Assembly (NCBI GenBank): GCA_023393125.1
Contig: JAEWMQ010000079.1
Location: 1 to 15,527, forward strand
DNA length: 15,527 nt
Direction of reading: 5' to 3'
DNA from: Bacillota bacterium
GTDB lineage: Bacteria; Bacillota; Clostridia; Lachnospirales; Cellulosilyticaceae
The notes beneath the pieces were generated by a model, which worked only from the letters and a program-made list of their open reading frames with translations, did not search any database and was not told the DNA's origin. The translations under genes and the position numbers were made by a program. How positions within the stretch are numbered: the stretch's first letter is position 1; each line of letters starts with the position of its first letter. Below are positions 6,224 through 13,766 of the stretch, piece after piece.

Positions 6224-7072
6224 TCATATTTTTTGTTTTCTATACTTTAATGGTGTCATTCCCTCTAGGTCTTTAAACACTCTATCAAAATGGGTTGTAC
6301 TCTCAAATCCTACTTCGTGTGAGATCTCTATAACCGTCATTCGGGTGGTGTCTAATAAAACTTTTGCATTTTTTATTCTAATATAGTTAAGGTAATTAAT
6401 AAGATTAAAACCTGTTCCCTCTTTAAAAGTCCTACTTAAATAGTATGGACTAATATAAAATGCTTTAGCCACTTCTTCTAATGTAATCTTCTTACTATAA
6501 TTTTCATTTAAGTATTTAGCTACCTCTGCTACTCTTTCATATTTAGGAGATGTGCTTATTGGCGTTATCTCTTCTTTCGAGACTTCATCAATATAACGTT
6601 GCTGTAAACTTAATAGCTCACTCAATAGAAGTTGATTATAAAAAGTATCTTTTTCCCTTTTATTTTCTATCATCATTTTTTCTAATAATTGCTCCACTTC
6701 CCTTTTTTGAGCTGATGTCAGCTCCAATACACATCTATCTTCCTCAAAAGTTCTAAGTAAGCGTTCTATCTGCAAATCACTAATTCCTGATAAAAATGAT
6801 TTCTTAAAGTTAATAAGAATACGTTCTCCTACTGATTGATTAGCCGAAAAGGTCTTATGAATATCTCCACTATTTAACCAAACTAAAGTCCCTTCTTTAA
6901 TATGATAGGTTCTATCCTTAATAAAATAATAGCGGTCTCCGGATAACTGATAATACACTTCATAATGTGGATGGTAGTGTGTTTCAATCATACTATCCTT
7001 ATTCGTATACTTTCTATATTCAACATTAAACAGTCGTTCATTCCATAATAAGTCTAGATTGTACTTACTCAT
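6224..7072 (-). CDS. AraC-family transcriptional regulator with N-terminal cupin domain
   Basis: 282 residues from the ATG at 7072, chosen because GGAGG lies 8 nt upstream; the longer frame would need a TTG at 7096 with no ribosome site. The N-terminal cupin sensor shows THYHPHYEVYYQLSG (His at about 32, 34 and 36) and SGDIHKTF (His 72). The C-terminal AraC domain (about 177-282) has both helix-turn-helix units: ITLEEVAKAFYISPYYLSRT and VIEISHEVGFESTTHFDRVF, then the usual ending GMTPLKYRK. It is divergent from lplD across 131 bp. Inferred: it senses a pectin-derived sugar such as galacturonate and activates lplD, binding the direct repeats at 7092-7101 and 7122-7131. The ligand is inferred only from the neighbour. 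Confidence 0.9.
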   Translation of the reverse strand: MSKYNLDLLWNERLFNVEYRKYTNKDSMIETHYHPHYEVYYQLSGDRYYFIKDRTYHIKEGTLVWLNSGDIHKTFSANQSVGERILINFKKSFLSGISDLQIERLLRTFEEDRCVLELTSAQKREVEQLLEKMMIENKREKDTFYNQLLLSELLSLQQRYIDEVSKEEITPISTSPKYERVAEVAKYLNENYSKKITLEEVAKAFYISPYYLSRTFKEGTGFNLINYLNYIRIKNAKVLLDTTRMTVIEISHEVGFESTTHFDRVFKDLEGMTPLKYRKQKI

Positions 7073-7091
7073 CCTCTCTGCCTCCACTATG

Positions 7092-7131
7092 CGCAATATA
7101 TGTTGTTAATTTATGTTTTACCGCAATATAT
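7092..7131. promoter_or_regulatory. Paired direct repeats, likely AraC-type operator
   Basis: CGCAATATAT occurs at 7092-7101 and again at 7122-7131: same orientation, 30 bp (about three helical turns) apart, within the divergent AraC/lplD intergenic region. These are the only perfect 10-bp direct repeats seen in the gap. The proximal copy lies just upstream of where the lplD -35 should be, as in class II activation by AraC-family proteins. The distal copy overlaps a TATATT that could be the regulator's own -10. Confidence 0.6.
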
Positions 7132-7157
7132 CATAATCATATCATACTATTTTGTCT

Positions 7158-7163
7158 TATAAT
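7158..7163 (+). promoter_or_regulatory. Candidate -10 of the lplD promoter (activator-dependent type)
   Basis: A consensus TATAAT, with AATCAT at the -35 position (7135-7140), so no usable -35. This is what an activator-dependent promoter looks like, with the direct repeat at 7122-7131 close by. The predicted start near 7170 gives a leader of about 34 nt. An alternative is TTGTCT (7152-7157), 17 bp, TATATA (7175-7180), which would leave a leader of only about 16 nt. Confidence 0.5.
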
Positions 7164-7203
7164 ACTTTTAAGATTATATAAATCCTACTATGAGGTGAAA
7201 CTA

Positions 7204-8595
7204 ATGAACTATCTGGAAAACAAAGTAGAAGATGTACAAATTGCTTATATTGGAGGAGGCTCTAGAGGATGGGCTTGGGGACTTATGAGTGACCTAGCTT
7301 CTGAACCTAGCTTAAGTGGCACTGTCAGACTTTATGACATTGATATGCACGCTGCTCATACCAATGAGATTATCGGTAATAAGCTAAATGAGCTTGAAAA
7401 CATTCAATCTCATTGGAACTATAAAGCTGTTTCTTCTTTAAAAGAAGCATTGACTGGCGCTGATTTTGTAGTCATCTCCATCTTACCTGGTACTTTTAAA
7501 GAAATGTATTCTGATGTACATACCCCTGAAAAATATGGCATCTATCAAGCTGTTGGTGACACAGTAGGACCAGGTGGCTATATTAGAGCTTTAAGAACTA
7601 TTCCTATGTATGAAGAAATAGCCCTTGCTATTAAAGCTTATTCTCCAGCTGCATGGGTTATTAACTATACCAATCCTATGTCTATTTGCGTTAAAACCCT
7701 TTATAAAGTATTTCCAGAAATCAAAGCCTTCGGATGTTGTCACGAAGTATTTGGTACCCAAAAACTCTTAGCTAGCATGGTTAAAGAAGTAACTGGAACT
7801 CCAAATGTATCTAGACAAGATATCAAAATCAATGTATTAGGCATTAACCATTTTACTTGGATTACTGAAGCTACTTATAAAGGTAAAGACCTATTCCCTA
7901 TGTATGAAAACTTCGTGAATCAGTTCTATGAAACGGGCTTTGAAGAAGATGAGAAAGGCCACTGGATGAATAATTCCTTTGAATCTGCTCAACGTGTTAA
8001 ATTTGATTTATTTAGACGCTTTGGCGTTATTGCTGCAGCTGGCGATCGTCACCTAGCTGAAGCTGTAAATGGAAAATGGTATCTTAAAGATCCTGAAACT
8101 GTTGCTGCATGGAAATTTGGCCTGACTACTGTAGACTGGCGTATAAATGATTTAAACAGCCGCTTAGAACGTGGCACACGTTTGGCAAATGGTACGGAAA
8201 CTTTCGAACTTAAAGAAACAGGAGAAGAAGGTGTACTTCAAATCAAAGCACTCTTAGGTCTTACAGACTTAGTCACTAATGTTAATATTCCTAATACAGG
8301 ACAGATCCCTAATTTACCACTAGGAACCATCGTAGAAACCAATGCTCTATTTAGAAAAGACAGAGTAGAACCTATTATGGCAGGTAATATACCAAATCCT
8401 ATCTATGGTATGGTAGCTACTCATGTCAGCAACCAAGAAACTATTGTTGAAGCTGGCTTATCAGGTAATAAAAAGCTTGCCTTCTCTGCTTTTATAAATG
8501 ACCCATTAGTTACACTTCCTTATGCTGAAGCTGAAGCACTCTTTGAGGAAATGTTAGACAATACAAGAGGATATCTTCCAAAAAACTTTAAGTAA
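7204..8595 (+). CDS. lplD: Alpha-galacturonidase, glycoside hydrolase family 4 (LplD type)
   Basis: 463 residues. The ATG at 7204 is chosen over the GTG at 7195 because GAGGTG (7192-7197) sits at proper distance before it. GH4 enzymes use NAD and a divalent metal, usually Mn, in an oxidation-elimination mechanism. Seen: Rossmann motif IAYIGGGSRGW (13-23), DTVGPGG (119-125), INYTNP (153-158), GCCHEVFGTQK (177-187) and GINHFTWI (213-220), holding the metal-binding Cys and His. The whole chain matches my memory of Bacillus subtilis LplD closely (IAYIGGGSxGWA, VGDTVGPGG, CCHEVFGTQKLLA, INHFTWIT), whereas the alpha-glucosidase and melibiase branches differ there. Predicted reaction: release of galacturonate from short pectin oligosaccharides in the cytoplasm. 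No transporter or uronate-catabolism gene is adjacent, so it is a one-gene unit controlled by the divergent AraC-type regulator. Confidence 0.9.
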   Translation: MNYLENKVEDVQIAYIGGGSRGWAWGLMSDLASEPSLSGTVRLYDIDMHAAHTNEIIGNKLNELENIQSHWNYKAVSSLKEALTGADFVVISILPGTFKEMYSDVHTPEKYGIYQAVGDTVGPGGYIRALRTIPMYEEIALAIKAYSPAAWVINYTNPMSICVKTLYKVFPEIKAFGCCHEVFGTQKLLASMVKEVTGTPNVSRQDIKINVLGINHFTWITEATYKGKDLFPMYENFVNQFYETGFEEDEKGHWMNNSFESAQRVKFDLFRRFGVIAAAGDRHLAEAVNGKWYLKDPETVAAWKFGLTTVDWRINDLNSRLERGTRLANGTETFELKETGEEGVLQIKALLGLTDLVTNVNIPNTGQIPNLPLGTIVETNALFRKDRVEPIMAGNIPNPIYGMVATHVSNQETIVEAGLSGNKKLAFSAFINDPLVTLPYAEAEALFEEMLDNTRGYLPKNFK

Positions 8596-8599
8596 TGTG

Positions 8600-8647
8600 A
8601 AAAGGAGTGCAGACAAACTATATCACTAGTTTATCTGTACTCCTTTT
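8600..8647. terminator. Terminator-like hairpin after lplD
   Basis: A 20-nt arm (8600-8619, AAAAGGAGTGCAGACAAACT) pairs with 8628-8647 except for one mismatch and one G-U pair. The loop is 8 nt. The stem ends in AAAA/TTTT, so it can act in both directions. It begins 5 nt past the lplD stop and faces the convergent radical SAM gene. Confidence 0.75.
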
Positions 8648-8761
8648 AAATCAAATACGTTTAATTCCGTTTTAGTCGCCTCATCTAATAGCTCCTACAA
8701 GTGCCATTAACCTATTCGTGCAAGCAGACTCATTAATTTCATCAATCTTAAGCCATGTCCC

Positions 8762-10573
8762 TTAGCTCTCTATATGATATTTAGCCAGCGCATCTTCTAT
8801 GATTTCTTTATGGTCAAAGGCAAGTGTAGCCTCTTTAAATTCTTCTAGATTAAACCACTTAATACCAATAGAATCACCACCAAACTTAGCAGTTACATCC
8901 TCTTTTACTCTTGAGCAAAAAGCACAGCTTATAATCCAGCCTCTTGGATCACGCCCTGCTTTACTATAGATACCTAATTGCTCATAGCTTCCTATCTCAA
9001 GATTGGTTTCTTCCTTGGTTTCACGTTTTACAGCTTCTTCTACTGATTCATTTTGTTTTAAAAAGCCTCCTGGTAATGCCCATGCATCCATATACGGATA
9101 CTCTGCTCTTTTTATAAGTAGAATCTTATTATCCTCTGAAAATATAACGTTATCGACAGTTACAGATGGGGCTGTGAACTCAGATTGCTTATACGCACTT
9201 AAAAAGATTTTCTCGCCATCCTCCACATCTACAACCTTTGAAGCAAGCTTAAATAACTCCTCCTTGGCACGCTTTGAATAAAAGAGTGGAATTACCCCAT
9301 TAATATAATCTGCCCCTCTTTGTGTAAGGTAAATGCGGTCACCTCTGTGCTGCATGAGTCCTTCTTCTAAAACATAATCTACTTCTGTTTTAAATTGATC
9401 TATAAAATCTAATTTAAAGCGCTTTTTAAAGGCTATAAGGTCAATAAAGCCAAAGTAGAAAGCTACAGAAACCATCTTAGCTATTGTTTCTTCTACTGGT
9501 AAATCATAAATATCTTGAAGTGGTAATTCACCCTTTAATATTTTAGTTTTATAATTTGTCAGTAGCTTATCTGCGGCACCACAGTTATAAGCTAAGTAGT
9601 TATGTACAAAAGATTGAGCTCCTAACCCCATACCTATATAAGAAGTCCCGTTAATTACACGTGTTGTTAGATAATCACTTGTACCATAGTTCCCCTTGGT
9701 TCGGCTGAAAGTGTTTTTGCCAGGGTTAGCCTCATATCCTTTTTCATTTAGTAATTTAAAGGCTAAATTATACTGTCTGATTGCTTTATATAAAGATACA
9801 CCGTTAGACTCTCCTTCTAACTTAGTGCCTTTATAACGATTTCTATAAAGTGTAATATGATCTGGATTAAGTGCTGCAATCGAGTAGTTTAGTGTACTTT
9901 CAAAGTCTGCATCATTTTGATTTAGGAAGCCATACATTAAGTCAATATTTAAACTTTCATAGCCTGCCTCTCTGATGTTTCGTACAGCCTTTTCATAAAC
10001 ATGCACTGTCCCCTCACGCCCTAATTTATTAAGCAGTTCTTCTGATACTGTTTGTACCCCCATGCTTATGCGCTTGTAACCCATATCATAAACGGCCTTA
10101 ATCTTCTCCGGTTCATTGGCAGCAATAACTGGTGTAGTTTCTATACTAAATTCAACACCTTCTTTAAAAGTAAAATTCGCCTTTAATGCATTTGTAATTC
10201 GTGCTAGATTCTCTATAGAGAGTTTAGTAGGTGTTCCTCCTCCTAAATCAAACCCCACTATTGGTTTATTGCTTGCAAGATTTGCATACATTTTTATTTC
10301 TTTTAAAAGTAAATCCACATATTCAGACTCAAGTTCATCTGTGCTATTTTCAAGCACCGTATACTCACAGAACTTACAGCGTTGCTTACAAAATGGCACA
10401 TGTACATAAAGACAAAGCTCATCCGTTTGTTCAATTTCCTTTTGCACATAAGCCTTAATATCTTGTTTTGTATCTTTTCTATAGGTTTTAAAAGAAGCCG
10501 GTGTTAATGGATAAGCTGTATTTGCCCAATGATGAAAATATAGTCCTTCTTTAAAAATATCTTGTGGTAACAT
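8762..10573 (-). CDS. HemN-like radical SAM protein fused to a NUDIX hydrolase
   Basis: 603 residues, longer than HemN/HemW proteins (about 380-460). The N-terminal part is a coproporphyrinogen-III-oxidase-like radical SAM domain: LYVHVPFCKQRCKFCEY with the iron-sulfur Cys at 62, 66 and 69, GGGTPTKLS (SAM site), RISMGVQT and YESLNIDLMYGF. A HemN_C-like winged region follows at about 350-440. From about 470 on there is a NUDIX domain of the ADP-ribose pyrophosphatase/NrtR type, with the full NUDIX box at 503-525 (G-x5-E-x7-REtkEEtnL; Asn replaces the usual Gly) and YSKAGRDPRGW after it. The ATG at 10573 has AAGGGAGTG upstream. It lies 47 nt behind the MATE gene and is probably co-transcribed. 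Family knowledge: HemN-like proteins include true oxidases, heme chaperones and methyltransferases, so the reaction is not predictable. The fusion suggests handling of a nucleotide-linked substrate or clean-up of a by-product. Confidence 0.85.
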   Translation of the reverse strand: MLPQDIFKEGLYFHHWANTAYPLTPASFKTYRKDTKQDIKAYVQKEIEQTDELCLYVHVPFCKQRCKFCEYTVLENSTDELESEYVDLLLKEIKMYANLASNKPIVGFDLGGGTPTKLSIENLARITNALKANFTFKEGVEFSIETTPVIAANEPEKIKAVYDMGYKRISMGVQTVSEELLNKLGREGTVHVYEKAVRNIREAGYESLNIDLMYGFLNQNDADFESTLNYSIAALNPDHITLYRNRYKGTKLEGESNGVSLYKAIRQYNLAFKLLNEKGYEANPGKNTFSRTKGNYGTSDYLTTRVINGTSYIGMGLGAQSFVHNYLAYNCGAADKLLTNYKTKILKGELPLQDIYDLPVEETIAKMVSVAFYFGFIDLIAFKKRFKLDFIDQFKTEVDYVLEEGLMQHRGDRIYLTQRGADYINGVIPLFYSKRAKEELFKLASKVVDVEDGEKIFLSAYKQSEFTAPSVTVDNVIFSEDNKILLIKRAEYPYMDAWALPGGFLKQNESVEEAVKRETKEETNLEIGSYEQLGIYSKAGRDPRGWIISCAFCSRVKEDVTAKFGGDSIGIKWFNLEEFKEATLAFDHKEIIEDALAKYHIES

Positions 10574-10620
10574 CTAAAACACTCCCTTATCTACTATTCT
10601 TCATACTCCTGTAGCCCTCT

Positions 10621-11985
10621 TCATATTTGTATCCTATCTTCTAAATGCTCTAAGACTAATAACTTTTCCTTTTTTATTACCCCATATAAAATACCTATTA
10701 TATCTGCCAGAACCCACCCAATTGGAATAGCCCACCATATACCTAATAGGCCTATTTCTGGTATAGGAGCTAGTAAATATGCTAATACCACTCTTGTTCC
10801 TAATGAAAATACCGTTAATATGATAGACATTTGTGATTTACCTAATCCTCTATAAAAACCATAGAGCAAGAATAAAATGCCTATCCCCATATAGCACGCA
10901 CCTTCAATATGTAAGTACTGCACTCCGAGCTTAATAATTTCTATTTCTTTTGGTTCAATAAATAATAGCATCAGAGGCCTTGCAAAATAGCATACTAGGA
11001 GTGATGCTATAGCACAAAAGGCTATGGACAATTTAGCTGCTGCCAAGGTTCCTTTATAAATACGCTTATGCTCTTTAGCTCCTGCATTTTGAGCTATAAA
11101 GGTAGCAAAGGCATTTCCAAAGTCCTGCGCTGGCATATAAGCAAAGGCATCTATTTTCACTACAATGGCAAAAGCTGCTGTTACTGTCACCCCAAAGCTA
11201 TTCACAAGTCCTTGAATCATTAAAATACCAAAGTTCATAATAGATTGCTGAATACTTGTTAAGATAGAGTTATTAACAACTAGTACTAGTAACTTTTTGT
11301 CATATCTCATATGACTTCTTTGAGGACAAATGCTTTTTGCCTTTTTGAAAAAGTATATAGCAATAAGAACTGCTGATACTCCCTGTGCTATTATTGTGGC
11401 AACGGCTGCACCTTCAATTCCCATATTAAAATTAACAATAAGCACAACATCTAAAACAGCATTAATGACTGCTGCTATCCCTAAAAATAGTAAGGGAATC
11501 ATAGTATTGCCAATACTCCTAAGTGCTGCAGCAAAAAAATTATAAATGAAAACAAAACCCATACCTAGAAATATAATTTTCAAGTAATCTATCATGTAAG
11601 ACATGGCCTCTACCGGCACATTTAGCCATACTACCAATTGATCTAGTAATAAAAACGCCACTATATCTATTACCAAAGTTAATACACAGATTAATACAAA
11701 GGCATTAACAATACTTATTTTTAATTCTTCTATTCTTCCAGCGCCAAATAACTGCGCAAAGACGATGCCACTACCCATACATAAGCCTAGAATAATAGAA
11801 GTTAATAGTACCATCAACGCATAGGAGGCTCCGACTGCTGCTAATGCATTAGGCCCTAAAGTTCTACCTACAATTAAAGTATCTACTACGTTATAAAGCT
11901 GCTGCAAAAGATTACCTAAAATCATTGGCACGCTAAATAAAAGAAGGGCCTTAGTCTCATTTCCCTTAGTCAATGTAGCGGTCAT
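10621..11985 (-). CDS. MATE-family efflux transporter
   Basis: 454 residues with about 12 hydrophobic helices in two homologous halves, the standard MATE size. The N-terminus (NETKALLLFSVPMILGNLLQ, then QLYNVVDTLIVGRTLGPNAL) is the hallmark of the NorM/DinF-like clostridial branch: first helix with P and N, then VDTxxVGRxxG. The second half repeats the pattern at GVTVTAAFAIVVKIDAFAYM. Known of the family: sodium- or proton-driven export of cationic drugs and metabolites through the cytoplasmic membrane; the actual substrate cannot be read from the sequence. The ATG at 11985 has AGAGTGAT upstream. It precedes the radical SAM/NUDIX gene on the same strand and may export something related to it, which is inference only. 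Confidence 0.9.
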   Translation of the reverse strand: MTATLTKGNETKALLLFSVPMILGNLLQQLYNVVDTLIVGRTLGPNALAAVGASYALMVLLTSIILGLCMGSGIVFAQLFGAGRIEELKISIVNAFVLICVLTLVIDIVAFLLLDQLVVWLNVPVEAMSYMIDYLKIIFLGMGFVFIYNFFAAALRSIGNTMIPLLFLGIAAVINAVLDVVLIVNFNMGIEGAAVATIIAQGVSAVLIAIYFFKKAKSICPQRSHMRYDKKLLVLVVNNSILTSIQQSIMNFGILMIQGLVNSFGVTVTAAFAIVVKIDAFAYMPAQDFGNAFATFIAQNAGAKEHKRIYKGTLAAAKLSIAFCAIASLLVCYFARPLMLLFIEPKEIEIIKLGVQYLHIEGACYMGIGILFLLYGFYRGLGKSQMSIILTVFSLGTRVVLAYLLAPIPEIGLLGIWWAIPIGWVLADIIGILYGVIKKEKLLVLEHLEDRIQI

Positions 11986-12021
11986 ATCTTATCACTCTTT
12001 TCTTTTGTATGATTACCAGAA

Positions 12022-12203
12022 CTATACCGCAAGTTCGTCCTTCTTCATTTGATTAAGTATAAGCTCATCCCAATAAAAGCCATCAAATACCTCAATATCC
12101 CATGTGCACCTTCTAACTCTTTATTAATTCTGCGGATTTCATATTGATTTAACGAGACATCTCTTGTAAACATTAAGATATCCCTAAAGTCTAATGATAG
12201 ATT
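12022..12203 (-). pseudogene. Frame-broken gene remnant downstream of the carbamoyltransferase-like gene
   Basis: Starting in frame right after the stop codon of the preceding gene, the minus strand reads SLDFRDILMFTRDVSLNQYE followed by IRRINKELEGAHG. Just past this point that frame turns into poor sequence, while a second frame becomes protein-like: DIEVFDGFYWDELILNQMKK then DELAV and a TAG at 12022-12024. Joined at a single frame change near 12090, the pieces give a smooth 55-60 residue C-terminus with mixed charged and aromatic residues. I do not recognise the family. No ribosome site stands before the second frame. A decayed gene is the simplest reading; chance open frames are the alternative. 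Confidence 0.4.
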
Positions 12204-13037
12204 CTATCGTTCTCTTAAACTAAAAATCAATATAGCTTGCTGCATTTCAAGCAAACATTTCTTAAATTCATACCCTACAAAATAAGAACTATCAATCACT
12301 TGCTTTAAGACTTCTTCTCCTCTAAAAAACGGTGGACATGGATTTAGTAAAGCATTTTTATTAGCCTTATTCATTATTTCTATGCTTATCTGATAATTCT
12401 TAAACTCTTTTAGTTGCCTTTCATTAAGAGAATCTGTACATACAATATCTATACCTTTCATAGCTTCTTCTAAATCATAAATAACCTCAACATCTTCTAT
12501 TTCATAACCATATGGTGCACTTTGTCTTAGATGAAATCCCATTAAAGCAGCTGCTTCCCTCCAAGCTAATGCAATATTTCCTCTTGGTCCTACAAACAAA
12601 AAGCGATCCTTACAAAAATCCTCTCTAATCTTTGAAAGTGCGTACATATCTGCTAACATCTCACAAGGATGATTAATCGCCGTCATCCCATTAATAATTG
12701 AAATACTTGCATTCTCTCTCAGTGAATCCAAAAGTTTAATACTTTGGTGCCTAACAATAACTGCATCTGCCCAGTTATTTAAATACCCTATAACATCCTC
12801 TATTTCTTCTTTCTTATCAAGTGATTCCGGAGGAAATAAAATAGACTGACCACCTAAAAGACATATACCCTTTTCAAAAGTAACCCTCGTTCTAATACTG
12901 CTAGTTGGAAAAAACATCACGATTGTTTTTCCTTCTAGAAATCCTTTATATTTCCCCTGCTTTACTTGATCCGCGATACTAAATAGCTCTCTTACTTCCT
13001 CCTTTGTGTAGTCACTTAATCTAATAAGATGGCGCAC
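12204..13037 (-). CDS. Divergent ornithine/aspartate carbamoyltransferase-like protein
   Basis: 277 residues, shorter than typical OTCase or ATCase (about 305-335). The start is GTG at 13037, with AAGGAGG 7 nt upstream. The carbamoyl-phosphate domain is clear: FFPTSSIRTRVTFEKG (42-57), VIVRHQ with Arg 96, and NHPCEMLADMYAL (122-134). The second domain has LFVGPRGNIALAWREAAALM and ends NPCPPFFRGEEV (232-243) and a QQAIL helix. Two residues that normally hold carbamoyl phosphate differ: the STRTR motif reads SIRTR (Ile for Thr) and HPCQ reads HPCE (Glu for Gln). The ornithine loop SMG is replaced by DSLNE. It may therefore use another amine or have lost activity. It follows the ACT-domain gene by 25 nt, so the two form one unit. 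A plain argF/arcB or pyrB assignment is not justified. Confidence 0.8.
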   Translation of the reverse strand: MRHLIRLSDYTKEEVRELFSIADQVKQGKYKGFLEGKTIVMFFPTSSIRTRVTFEKGICLLGGQSILFPPESLDKKEEIEDVIGYLNNWADAVIVRHQSIKLLDSLRENASISIINGMTAINHPCEMLADMYALSKIREDFCKDRFLFVGPRGNIALAWREAAALMGFHLRQSAPYGYEIEDVEVIYDLEEAMKGIDIVCTDSLNERQLKEFKNYQISIEIMNKANKNALLNPCPPFFRGEEVLKQVIDSSYFVGYEFKKCLLEMQQAILIFSLRER

Positions 13038-13062
13038 TTTTCATCCTCCTTCATACGAAGTA

Positions 13063-13440
13063 CTATCTAACTACTTCATATCCCCTAACTTCCAAGGCTT
13101 TTAGTGCCTTTTCAAAGTTTTCCTCCTTAGTAAGAAGGTAATCTGTATTAAAAGTAGATATAGCAAATATGCCTATCTGCTCATCAGCTAAAATAGTAGA
13201 AAGCTTTGATAAAATGCCTATAAGAGAGAAATCCAAAACACCCTCAATACGAAAACCTCTCCAGCCATCTTCCCTTTCTATGGTTTCACTTGGCACAAAT
13301 TTTGTGGCACATACTAAAGATAACTCCTCATCTGTTTTACCTACAAAACAAAAGGAATCTTCAAAATTGACCTCCTCAACACCTTTTATTTTGCATACTG
13401 AAAATGCTTCATTAATTACCTTAAGCTTCAATACACTCAT
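13063..13440 (-). CDS. ACT domain-containing protein (ACT_7/CASTOR-like)
   Basis: 125 residues: a first half with DEELSLVCATKFVPSE and a second half with GWRGFRIEGVLDFSLIGILS, then AISTFNTDYLLTKEE. These are the conserved blocks of the small paired-ACT proteins often found alone in bacteria. Known of the fold: ACT domains bind amino acids and regulate a partner. Inferred: an amino-acid sensor for the carbamoyltransferase-like protein encoded 25 nt downstream. Start choice is not settled: AGAGAGG abuts the ATG at 13440 with no spacing, while a TTG at codon 4 (13431) has that same site 9 nt upstream and would give MKLKVINEAF, a common beginning in this family. A 7-bp inverted repeat (AAAGTTG/CAACTTT, 13456-13480) lies just upstream and may be a control site. 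Confidence 0.85.
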   Translation of the reverse strand: MSVLKLKVINEAFSVCKIKGVEEVNFEDSFCFVGKTDEELSLVCATKFVPSETIEREDGWRGFRIEGVLDFSLIGILSKLSTILADEQIGIFAISTFNTDYLLTKEENFEKALKALEVRGYEVVR

Positions 13441-13492
13441 CCTCTCTTATATCATAAAGTTGGCTTAGCTATTCAACTTTATAAATTTATAT

Positions 13493-13766
13493 TTAGTTAT
13501 CTTGCTTGTAAACAAAGACATCACCATCAACTATCGAATTTTCTTTTTCAAATTCAGGAATACTAGCAGATTTATCTGCTTGAAAAACTAGGCTTCCATT
13601 ATCAATCTTAAAAACATAAGTACTCTTTTCTTCATAACCTACCTCTCCCATCTACCCTAATATAGTCACCATCTTCTATTCTCTTTGCCACTTGTTCTAC
13701 TAATTTATTGCCTGAAAGCCTGCATCCTTGATACAATAGCTGCACAAGATGTGATAAATATACCAT
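13493..13766 (-). pseudogene. Degraded gene between the XRE regulator and the ACT gene
   Basis: An ATG (13764-13766) follows the stop of the XRE gene without a gap, but no frame stays open. Protein-like sequence moves between frames: YCIKDAGFQAIN, then NKLVEQVAKRIEDGDYIRVD (until about 13650), then GEVGYEEKSTYVFKIDNGSL, VFQADKSASIPEFEKE and NSIVDGDVFVYKQDN to a TAA at 13493. Two frame changes, near 13715 and 13650, restore a plausible C-terminus of about 85-90 residues. The last part alone is an open frame of 52 codons from an ATG at 13651 with AGGG before it, so a short product is possible. The family is not recognised. Confidence 0.5.

Noticed and set aside
7073..7096. Longer start (TTG at 7096) for the AraC-type regulator
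   Set aside because: It would add eight residues, needs a rare start codon with no ribosome site, and would place the real GGAGG site inside the coding region.
12204..13037. Naming the carbamoyltransferase-like gene argF, arcB or pyrB
   Set aside because: The carbamoyl-phosphate residues are changed and the ornithine and aspartate loops are not recognisable, so a substrate-specific name would overstate the evidence.
13456..13480. 7-bp inverted repeat AAAGTTG/CAACTTT as a terminator for the remnant upstream of the ACT gene
   Set aside because: The stem is weak and AT-rich, the loop is 11 nt, and no T-run follows on either strand. At best it is an operator.
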